The notes under the pieces are model-generated. The model did not search any database. It was not told the DNA's origin and saw only the letters and a program-made list of their open reading frames with translations. Position numbers and translations under genes: made by a program. Shown in pieces: positions 55,344-64,000 of a stretch of 64,000 bases of DNA. Every line of letters begins with the position of its first letter. The stretch's first letter is position 1. This DNA comes from Symbiodinium natans (taxonomy: Eukaryota > Sar > Dinophyceae > Suessiales > Symbiodiniaceae): assembly GCA_905221605.1 (NCBI GenBank), contig CAJNDS010000523.1, forward strand, positions 55,810 through 119,809, given 5' to 3'.

Positions 55344-56443
55344 GCTCTCGTCGCTGACCGCCGAACTCCGGGTCCACAACCTCAGGGAGAGGCCTCGTCT
55401 GGAGAGTGGAGGTCGATTAGTAGGGTTTAGGGTTTAGGGTTTGGGGTTTAGGGTTTAGGGTTTGGGGTTTAGGGTTTGGGGTTTAGGGTTTAGGGTTTCG
55501 GATTTGGGGTTTGGGGTTTAGGGTTTTGACTTTAGGACGTAGGGTTTGGGACTTCGGGGTTGTCTTCAGGGTTTTGTAGGGTGTTAGCGTTTAGGGTTTA
55601 GGGTTCTTAAGTTGCGGCTTTAGGGTCTGTGTGCACATGGTTGGTCCCTTCTGAGGAACCCCAACTGAGGTTATGGGCCACGGAGGGCACTTAGTGTCTT
55701 GAGGCTCTGAATCACCCCAATCTCCCCTCAACTCCAATCTGCAAACGTTTTTGAGGTTTAGGGTTTAGGGTTTAGTGTTCAGGGTTTAGGGTTCAGGGTT
55801 TAGGGTTTAGGATTCAGGGATCTAAAAAATTCGCGGTCTTGGAGAGTCGCTGGGAAGTTTTGGGTTTCGGCGTACGGCTGCAGGGGCTCTAAGGGTTTGG
55901 GGTTTTATGGGGCTTTGTGTGTTTACATTTAATTCAGAGACCCCAAGCCCTAAGCCCGAGCACTCAGGTTTTAGGGGCTTTAGTTGGTGAGGCTTGAGGA
56001 GATTTCGGGTTTAGTGTCACCCTTGTACCCTCAACCCCAACCTGAACCTTAAACCCGGAAAGCCCAAACCTTAAACTCTTCAACGCCAAGACCTTCACCC
56101 TGCTTGAAGGTCCATGGTGTAAAACAAGCAGGGTTCGCTATGAGTACGACTGATTTTAGGTACAGGTACATATAACCTTGCCTGTAACTACCCTAAACCT
56201 TAAGCCTTAAGCCTTAAACCTTAAACCTTAAACCCCAAACCCCAAACCCCAAGCCTCAAACCCTAGCCATAAACCCCAAAACCTTAAACACTAAACTCCA
56301 AACCCCCCAAACCCTAAACCCTAAATCCCAAGTCCTGACCCTTAAGCCCGAAACCCGCAACCCTCAACCGCCGAGGGTGCGGACCGCCGCGCCTCTGCGT
56401 GCGGCTGCGGCCCATGGGGACCTGGCCTTTGCCTCGATCATTG
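55344..56443 (+). CDS. Two phase-compatible exon candidates
   Basis: 55344-55391 (acceptor GAG|G, GC donor) reads LSSLTAELRVHNLRE. 56376-56443 reads VRTAAPLRAAAAHGDLAFAS. The first ends with AG and the second starts with G, so they join in frame as Arg. The first is LRR-like. The second resembles the start of an ankyrin-type helix pair, though one unit is too little to call. Both are framed by CCCTAAA upstream and TTTAGGG downstream. They may be late exons of the LRR gene or the start of another. Confidence 0.4.
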
Positions 56444-56564
56444 GTGTGGGGGCGGGGGGGGGGGGGTTTAGGGTTTAGGGTTTAGGGTGTGGGGTTTAGG
56501 GTTTAGGGTTTAGGGTTTAGGTTTTAGGGTTTAGGGTTTAGGGTTTAGGGTTTCGGGCTGCACC

Positions 56565-56682
56565 TACAGTAAACCCCAGAAAGTTGGAGCAGGGTTTAAG
56601 GATGATGAGAGCTGGGATTCCCTTTAGTAACCCTCTTGGGGTATGGGGATCAGGATGTTCCAACTTTTTGGAGCTTACTGTA
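56565..56682. mobile_element. Inverted-repeat element, TACAGTAAACCCC family, copy 1
   Basis: Arms of 24 bp (56565-56588 and 56659-56682) match at about 21 positions. The interior shares GAGCTGGGATTCCCTTTAG with the copy at 32424-32531, and in reverse orientation with 44777-44876. Confidence 0.8.
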
Positions 56683-56919
56683 AACCCAAGACCCAAAACC
56701 TTAGACCCTACTAGGAGGTTCATGGGTACTTATATCCCCCAAATATAGCTGTACTTATAAGCCCCCTGCGTCCTGAAAGCAGGTTACAAGTAAACTTATC
56801 ATTGGGCCTAAAACCCTAAAACCCAAAACCCTAAACCCTAAACCCTAAATTTCTAAAATCCTAAACCCTATGGACCCTGGGGAGGGCCGGGAGGGGGCCG
56901 AACAAGGAGACACTCCACC

Positions 56920-57080
56920 CTACTTGGAGGTGCAGGGTACTTATGAACCAATTACATCTGCTTTTAGGGTTTAGGGTTTGGGGTTTGGGGTTTGGGGTTT
57001 CGGGTTTAGGGGTACTTATTAACCAATCACAACTGTGCTTATAACTGTACTTATCACCATATTGGGGCACTTAAGGGGCT
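56920..57080. mobile_element. Same family, copy split by a telomere-type tract
   Basis: The element text runs TACTTGGAGGTGCAGGGTAC and on to CCAATTACATCTGC. It is then broken by a TTTAGGG/TTTGGGG tract (about 56962-57010) and restarts with GGTACTTATTAACCAATCAC. About 20 bp are present on both sides of the tract. See findings. Confidence 0.75.
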
Positions 57081-58562
57081 CGTGTTTGAGGCTCACTCTG
57101 ACTCTGAATAGATTTTTAATACGATCCCAACCATGAATCAGATGCATGGTGCTGCTTAAACTTGTCGAGTCTATGGGCGATAAACCCGAAGAAGTCGCCG
57201 GCAATTTGACTACGGCGTGGGCTACCGACACAGTCAAAATATGTGATGCCGTGGCCCGAAACTTTAAACCCTAAACCCTACACCCTAAACCCTAAACCCT
57301 AAACCCTAATCCTTAAACCCTAAACCCTAAACCCCTAAACCCCTAAACCCCTAAACCCCTAAACCCCTAAACCCCTAAACCCCTAAACCCCTAAACCCCT
57401 AAACCCCCAAACCCCCAAGCCATGAGCCGCAAGAAGCCCTAAGGTGCGCGTGCAGCAGGGCCTGAGACAGGCTGGGCCGGGAAGCTTGGGACCAGCCCAG
57501 CTCAATGTAGTGTAGTTAGGGTTTAGGGTTTATGGTTTAGGGTTTAGGGTTTAGGGTTTACGGTTTACGGTTGAAGAGGGTCCTAAAGAGGTTGTAGGGA
57601 GATATGGGGTTTGTAGCGTTGAGATAAGAGGGGTTTATAGGGCTTAAGGGCATTGCATGGGACTTACAGGCTTTGCAGGGTGTAATTGCGGTGACTCGGG
57701 ATTTGGGGACTACTTGGAGTGTACTTGGGCTTTATTTAGGGCTGAGGGTTATTCAGATGTTGTATAGGGTGATTTGGTGTCTAAGAATGAGGGTTAAGAG
57801 TTTATAAGGTTCAGGGTTGAGGGGTTTTAGTTCAGGGTTTTGGCTTCAGGGTTTGTAAGGTCAACCGACTCCAGACCCAAACTTGACTCCTGAATGCTAA
57901 GCCCGTGCGGCTTCGAGTGTGGTAGCCAGATGTGCGTCGCATGCATGCGCTGTTGGGCCGCCCAAGGCGCGGAAACTGTCAAGCGGCGACCTTGCCAACG
58001 TGGTAGACTGAAGCGCCTTCCACTTTGACCGAAACTGCTTCAGCGCATGACAGCAGCAACGCTGGGAACCAGACGATCTGGAACTGGGCTGTTGTTACCA
58101 CAGAACCTACACTGACTAAGTTACCATAAGAAGGGTATTGGCCTAAACCCCTTCCCGCTCCCCAACGGCATACAAGGGTTTTGGGTTTTTTTAGCTTTGG
58201 GGCTTTAGGTTTTTTTTGGCTCAGGGTGTTAAGGCCCCCGAGACCCTAAACCCTAAACCTGAAACCCAAAACTCTAAACCCTAATTTTTAAGCCGGAAAC
58301 CCTGAACCCTGAACCCTGAACCCTAAACCCTAAACCCCAAACCCCAAACCCTAAACCCTAAACCCTAAAACCCTAAACCCCTAAACCCTAAACCCTACAT
58401 CCTAAACCCTAAACCCTCAACCCTAACCCTAAACCCTAAACCCCAAACCCCTAAACCCTAAACCCTACATCCTAAACCCCAAACCCCAAAACCCTAAACC
58501 CTACATCCTAAACCCTAAACCCTAAACCCTAAACCCTAAACCCTAAACCCCTAGAAGTGCAG

Positions 58563-58640
58563 GTGGAGCCGTCCTCAGAAGCGGCGAAGGTGGCCTTGCA
58601 GGTGGCCGTCAGCGCGGGCCGCACCCTCTGGCTGGGGATG
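58563..58640 (+). CDS. Exon candidate, unknown product
   Basis: An in-phase 26-codon block after an AG acceptor: VEPSSEAAKVALQVAVSAGR then TLWLGM, ending at a GC donor. The surroundings are the usual CCCTAAA - exon - TTTAGGG sandwich. No family recognised. Confidence 0.4.
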
Positions 58641-59218
58641 GCTTAGGGTTTATAGGGTTGAGAGTTTAGGGTTTAGGGTGGTTTAGGGTTTAGGGTTTAG
58701 GGTTTAGGCTTCTGGTTTAAGGTTTAGGAGAGTTTGGGGAGTTTACGGCTTCAGGGTTTTTACGAGGGTTTGGGCGTGTTCAAGGGGGGGGGGGGGTATG
58801 GGGTTCAAAGGAGGTTTTTGGCGGTTTTGGGGGTCAGGATCTTCGGGTTGGTTTTGGGGCCTTGGCGTTGAAGGGTTTAATGTTTGAGAGTCGAGCCTTT
58901 CTATAGCGTTCAGGTCAGGTTAGGCAGGCAGTCAGCATCTTTGGAACCACTTCAGCTCCTTGCTACTTGCGCACTGTAGCCCGACATGTCCGGAGCCTTC
59001 CAGGCACAGGCCGCGATTGGGTATGCCCACATCCGTCGGTGATGGGGTTTGGTTACTTAGACTAGTTCTCTTAGACTTCGGAGTCTGGTCTGCGGGGCTT
59101 AAGGGCTTGGGGGTGTTGTTGGTGCTGCAACTGTGAGTTTAGCAGCTTAATGAGTTGTTGCTTGCGGAGTATGCAAAACATGATGGCACGTAACTGCATG
59201 AATTCTTTAGGGTAGTTT

Positions 59219-59343
59219 CATGGGCCCTGAATATGGTCCCTTACCTCCTTGCAAGGCTTCTGAATTGTGGGCCCTTGAGTTGTATAGGGTCTACAAGGGG
59301 GACAGAAGGGTTCCCTTTCCAAGGGCCCATACCAAGGGACCAT
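59219..59343. mobile_element. Inverted-repeat element, CATGGGCCCT family
   Basis: The left arm has CATGGGCCCTGAATATGGTC and the right arm AAGGGCCCATACCAAGGGAC. Related inverted repeats lie at 21519-21605 (ATGGGCCC...GGGGCCCAT) and 22271-22363. Confidence 0.6.
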
Positions 59344-60428
59344 GCAAGGCATGTCCACTACGATGTCCTCCCCAAAGTCTCTGCAATGCAACGCCTGTTA
59401 AGCTCAACGTATCCAGGTTCCAACTGAACCCGAAACCAGGGGTTGGGTTGGGCTATCGACCGAAATAGAAACCAAACCCGGTCTGCGGCTGAGGTCAGTC
59501 GGCTCTTCCGCCGGGCTTATCGGGAATGCAAGTACCATTTCACTGAGACCTAAACCCAGAGTCCCAAACCACAAGCCCTAAACCCCTAAGCCGTACAGCC
59601 AGTTCATCCAAACTCGCAGCCGCAAGGCTGTACCCCCAAAAAGTTCTCTTCATCTAAGTCGGGATATCATGCCGGGATCTGTTTAGGGTTTGTTTCTTTT
59701 TTGGCGTGCAGGGGGGGCATAGGGTTTAGGGTTTAGGGTTTAGGGCTTACTATCTTTGTGGGGTCCCCAGAATGTTGCTCCGCAAGTGGAGGTCCTCTCT
59801 AAATCCGATACCCTAAGCCACAAGCATGAAACCCGGAACCCCAAACCCTCAACCGGGGCTTGGGGTCTAGGGGTTTAGGGTTTAGGGTTTAGGGGTTTGG
59901 AGTTTCGGGTTTAGGGCTTGGGGGTTTAGGGTTGGGGGTTTCGGAGTCTTGGGGTTAGGGCTTTGGGGCTTGGAGTTTAGCTCAGCGGTCAGATGCGTTT
60001 AGGCTTTTCTTGGGGCTCCATTTATCTACCTTTTGGGCGGCTATGCCGGTTGACCCCCAAATCCAAACCCCAAACCCCAAACCCTACACCCTAGGCCGAA
60101 GGATCCCGTTCTACACCATAATCACCCTTTCCTCAACACAAGGTTCTGAATCAAGCCACCTTTTTGGGCCTTGTTTTGGGTTCTCACCCCATGGCTCGAA
60201 ATTAGGGGGCATAAACTTTACTTCCGGTTCCTGAACGCCATGGGTAGTCGCCGATTGCGCATCGTTCCTGTGGTTAAGGCTGTAGGGTTTAGGGGTTCAG
60301 GGTTTAGGGTTCAGGGTTTAGGGTTTAGGGTGTAGGGTTTGAGGTTTAAGGTTTAGGGGTTTAGGGTGAAGGGGTTTAGGGCTTCAGGGTTCGGGTTTAG
60401 GGAGCCCCCGGGTGCTACGTGTGAATCG

Positions 60429-60540
60429 CGGAACGCAGCCATCGCCTGAGCTTCCTGAGTCCGCAGGGGCACGAGTGCTCAAGCATCCACCTGTCTTGCC
60501 AAACACTTGCATCTCCGAGTTTGCAGGCCGAGGGCTCAAA
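60429..60540 (+). CDS. Possible exon, unknown product
   Basis: A GC-balanced non-repeat island with one long open frame reading AERSHRLSFLSPQGHECSSI then HLSCQTLASP. Splice sites are not assigned. It could equally be non-coding unique DNA. Confidence 0.22.
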
Positions 60541-62998
60541 GGGGAGGGGGATTACGGTTTAGGGTTTGGGGTTTTGGGGTTTGGGGTTTAGGGTTTAGGG
60601 TTTAGGGTTGCGGGTTGAGGGTTTACTTGCAGCCTCCCAAGTGCTCTTTGTTATGCCCTAAGAGTCCCTTAACCCTCTTGGGTCCTTACGAAAAGTACTT
60701 GGATTACTTTGGGGGGGGGGGGGGGGGGGGGTTTAGCCACTTAGCTGCTCAGCCAAGGGTGTTGAAGTGTAGGCCTCAGGGGACGGAGTTGGGATTCGAC
60801 CGGGCCTGGTTTGGGGCCAGTGCCCTGCAGGAGAGTGCCCTGCAAGAGGTCATCTGAAGCCGCCAAGGGGGTTTTGGGGGACCTTAAACCCTAAACCCGA
60901 AACCCTAAACCCCTAAACCCCAAACCCGAAACCCCAAACCCTAAACCCTAGACTTGACATTTGGGGCCTAGGGTTTGGGGTTTGGGGTTTAGTTTGTGTG
61001 GGGTTTAGGGTTTCGTGGGGTTGGACTTTAGGAAGCCCGGGAAGTTGGGCAAGAACCCCGAAGCCTGGAAGCCCAGAAATCTTGAGACTCACAACGTAAA
61101 CCCACAAACCCCCTTGAATCCCTAAAAGCCCTAAGACCCTAAACCCTAAACCCCAACAACTATAAGCTAACAATACCTGTGTTTTTTTTATTGCCCATTT
61201 TAAGGAATAGTATTTGCATTTTTTTTTTTTTTTTTTTTTTTGGGGGGGGGGGGGGGGGGTTCTGAAGAAAGAGCAGACTATGATTTGAGGATATTTAAGG
61301 TCTATTGCTTCAGTAAGGGGGTGTTGGGCTCTTCGGGGCCATCGCGCCCGTCACGAGGCCGGAGGCCATGATGTCCGCCTCGCGAGGCGATGCCCAGGGG
61401 TTCGTTAGGGATTAGGGTTTAGGGTTTAGGGTTTAGGGTTTCGGGGTTTCGGGGTTTCGGGGTTTCGGGGTTTAGGGTTTAGGTTTAGGGGTTTAGGGTT
61501 CAGCGTTCAGGATTTAGGGTTCAGGGGTTTAGGGTTTGGGGTTTTTAGGGGTTAGGGAATAGGGCTTGGCCTTAAGGTTTAGGGGTTTGCCATTTCGGGT
61601 TCTAGGGTTTGGGGTTGGAGGTCCGGGTTTCTAGGGCTTTGCGTCTAGTCTACTGCTGTGTTAGAGGTGCTTGAGAGAGGGTGTAGAGCCTTCGTTCGAG
61701 GTTTCGGGTTTTGGGGGCACTTTTTTGGGGTTAGGGTCTCAAGCAGGGTCATACTGGCTTTGAGATTCTGGTTTTTGAAGGTCTCGGCGTTTGGGGCCAC
61801 ACAACCCCAGTCTGGTTTTGAAGGTTTCGGCGTTTGGGGGCCACAAAACCCCGGTGCTCCCAGTTGTCCTCGCACTGTGGGTAGCTGCTTCTTGGCAAGA
61901 GGCGCGGGACCCAGTTTTGAGGCATGTCAGGGTTTAGGGTTTCGGAGTTGCACATGAGTTTAGGGTGCAAGGGTGTACGAGAATTGAGGGTTTAGGGGTT
62001 CAAGACTCTGCAGACCCTCGTCTACGAGAGTCTACGAACCGGGTGTGCGACAGCTTAGGTTTAAGGGTTTAGAGGTTCAGGACTCTAGACGTGGACTTTC
62101 TTGGGGCGCCCCGAAACCCTGAACCTTGAACCCACAACCCAAAACCCTTGGTTGTGTGGTTCGGGATGTGCTCTGCGGCTTGGTTTCGAGCCGCTCTTGA
62201 CCGAATGTGCTTAGGGTGTTGGGGTGTCAGGTTTTGGGGATGGGGCCCTAAGCCTGTCAACCCTCAGCCTTAAACCCTGAACCCTAAACCCTAAACCCTA
62301 AGCCCCAAGCCCTAAACCCTAAACCCTAAACCCTAAACCCTGAACCCTAAACCCTAAACCCTAAGCCCTAAACCCTAAACCCTAAACCCGAAGCCCTAAG
62401 CCCTGGGTTTAGGGACGCGGGGGTTCATATGAAAGAAGCCTTTGCCACCGCTCTCCTGCAGGCTTGGTTTAGTGAGGTTCGCTCGCGGCTTCTCATGGTG
62501 TTCTACCTTTCTCCCCTAAGGTTGGGATTTGGGGTTTAGGGTTTAGGGTTTGGGGTTTAGGGTTTAGGGTTCAGGGTCTATCATGGGGTTCTATCTCAGG
62601 CCCATAAGGTCGCACCCTTGGGGGTTGGGACCCTTGTTTAAAGCGTGCAAGGGCCATATTCGGAGTATATTAAGGGAAACCTTAGGGTTTAGGGCGTTTA
62701 GGGCGTTTAGGGTGTTTAGGGTTTAGGGTTTAGGGTTTAGGGTTTAGGGTTTAGGGGTTGGGTTCGCAGGGCTCCCATGATGGCAAGCCTGGGGTTCAGG
62801 GTCTCACGGTTCAGGGTTTAGGGTCTCAGGGCCTCTGGGTAGCCCCAAACCCCAAACTCCATAAACTCCAAACCCTGAGCCCTGAACCCTAAACCCTGAA
62901 CCCTAAACCCTAAACCCTGAACCCTGAACCCTGAACCCTAAACCCTAAACCCTAAACCCTAAACCCTACACCCTACACCCTCAACCCACACCTCTCAG

Positions 62999-63082
62999 GT
63001 CACCAGCATGAGGGACACGGAGGCGGACCGAGCACGCGGCGCGGCCCTCGATCCCGATCTCGAACCCCTGGGCGACGAGCAG
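62999..63082 (+). CDS. Exon candidate, acidic segment
   Basis: After CTCAG the frame reads VTSMRDTEADRARGAALDPD then LEPLGDEQ (28 codons, phase 0). It ends at a GT donor; an alternative donor GTGAGG lies eight bases on. It has strong coding character (charged, GC-rich third positions) and the CCCTAAA/TTTAGGG sandwich. No family recognised. Confidence 0.45.
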
Positions 63083-63434
63083 GTCCCTTGGTGAGGGGCT
63101 TTAGGGCTTTAGGGTTTTAGGGGTTGGGGTTTGGGGGCGTGAGGAACTTTAGGGTTTAGGGTCTAGGGTTTAGGGTTTGGGGCTTTAGGGTTTGGGGTTT
63201 AGGGGTTGAGGGGTTTAGGGGTTTGTGGTTTAGGGCTTAGGGTTTGGGGTTTAGGGGTTTAGGGGTTTAGGGGTTTAGGGGTTTAGGGTTTTGGGGTTTG
63301 TGGTTCAGGGCTTAGGGTTTGGGGATTAAGCGCAGCTTAGGGCTTCGGGTTTAGGTTTAGGGTAGGAGCTACTTACTAGGAATTCAGGCTTAGTCCCTTC
63401 GAGGGTATGATGCGGCGGGGGGGGGGGGGGGGGA

Positions 63435-63999
63435 CATATGGTACCTCATGCTCGAGTTCCCTGTGAAGAACTAGGCCCCTGAGGCCGCCAGGGAGTTGTG
63501 GTCGACGTGCTTTATCCCATACTTCCTGGTTGGAAACTCTAGAGTAGCATGAGGCTTTAACCCCCAAAATTCTCCTTCGAAATCGGTGATAGAAGGCATC
63601 GATGCGCTTTAGTTGTGCCTCTTTTAGCGAGAGGCTAGAAATGCCGTACGTCAGGATGGGTACAAAAGTGGTTTGAAAGATATGAAGTTTCCGCTGTTTG
63701 GAGAGGCGGGAGTTCCGAATCAGTCGTAGTTTTGTGTAAGCTGTCTCTGCAAGAGCGGCCCTATGATAAAAGGCGGCTTCGAAACTATGTTCCCAAGAAA
63801 TCACACATAGAGACCGCATCATCGTCAAGGGTAGGCGTCGGGGCATGCAAAAGTCCATTTTTTTGGAGACCGCAACCCGACAACACTTCCCTAACCGCTG
63901 GACCGACGAACCTGGGCGAGGCATCTTAGGACCCCATGTAGTCTACGCTGCCATAAATCGTGCCCTAGCTGCCTCAGAGAGGGCGCCAATGCGCGCAAG
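63435..63999 (-). mobile_element. LINE (non-LTR) retrotransposon remnant, C-terminal part of the reverse transcriptase protein
   Basis: Reading right to left, the frame gives LARIGALSEAARARFMAA, a stop (TAG), then KLRLIRNSRLSKQRKLHIFQ, TTFVPILTYGISSLSLKEAQ, LKRIDAFYHRFRRRILGVKA and SCYSRVSNQEVWDKARRP. This is the region after the reverse transcriptase domain in LINEs, seen in many dinoflagellate copies (ILTYG, LKRIDAFYHRFLRRILG, YSRxSNxEVW). An in-frame stop at about 63943-63945 and a poly-G tract (about 63416-63434) that replaces the 3' end show that it is dead. The 5' part lies beyond the window. Confidence 0.85.
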
Positions 64000-64000
64000 C

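Larger units (their letters stand above)
56450..62998. other. Telomere-repeat-rich region, no confirmed gene
   Basis: Arrays and variant arrays, MITE-like elements (56565-56682, 56711-56808, 56920-57080, 59219-59343), and unique islands at 57080-57250, 57880-58140 and 58910-59220 without a recognised product. A T23-G18 homopolymer pair lies at about 61218-61258. Exon candidates at 58563 and 60429 are listed separately. Confidence 0.5.

Noticed and set aside
1-64000. Plant origin, from the TTTAGGG unit
   Set aside because: The unit is shared by dinoflagellates and other alveolates. The spliced-leader relic, GC/GA donors with AG|G, and the GPCR-PIPK gene point to a dinoflagellate.

Overview
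The window reads as nuclear DNA of a dinoflagellate. Four things support this. Interstitial TTTAGGG/CCCTAAA telomere-type repeats run through every non-coding stretch. Exons are GC-rich and separated by introns that mostly use GC donors, plus some GT and GA donors, with an invariant AG|G acceptor. An intronless gene carries a relic of the dinoflagellate spliced leader (ending TTTTGGCTCAAG) 31 nt before its ATG. A LINE fragment of the sort common in Symbiodiniaceae-like genomes lies at the right edge. I cannot name the genus.

Layout. (1) 1-1343: telomere-type repeats and a small inverted-repeat element, no gene seen. (2) 1344-19802, + strand: a complete 25-exon gene for the ER alpha-glucosidase II catalytic subunit (GH31, GANAB type). 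I assembled it exon by exon; the phases close and give 945 residues, with the WNDMNEP nucleophile motif and the acid/base WTGDN motif split across an intron. (3) 13761-15404, inside intron 16 of that gene and on the same strand: an intronless 547-residue seven-transmembrane receptor fused to a phosphatidylinositol-phosphate kinase domain, apparently a retrogene copied from a trans-spliced mRNA. (4) 19803-23098: spacer with several short inverted-repeat elements. (5) 23099 to at least 47380, and possibly to about 56443 or beyond, + strand: a very large F-box-like/leucine-rich-repeat gene with about one repeat per small exon; many exon phases agree. A second intronless gene of unknown function, now frameshifted (41724-43290), sits in one of its introns. 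(6) 47-63 kb: sparse exon-like islands in telomere-type repeats. (7) 63435-63999, - strand: decayed C-terminal part of a LINE reverse transcriptase polyprotein.

The most striking signal is how the introns are built. Many are mainly telomere-type repeat. TTTAGGG-type sequence tends to follow a donor and CCCTAAA-type to precede an acceptor, so intron ends could pair. Several introns are bounded by direct repeats of 8-13 bp taken from the coding sequence. At least four further telomere-type tracts sit between direct duplications of their own flanks, including a perfect 27-bp duplication of an exon end and a tract that splits an inverted-repeat element. Together these suggest that telomere-repeat tracts insert with target duplication (for example during break repair) and act as a source of new introns. 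About eight families of short inverted-repeat (MITE-like) elements also lie in the introns; one copy has a perfect 8-bp target-site duplication.
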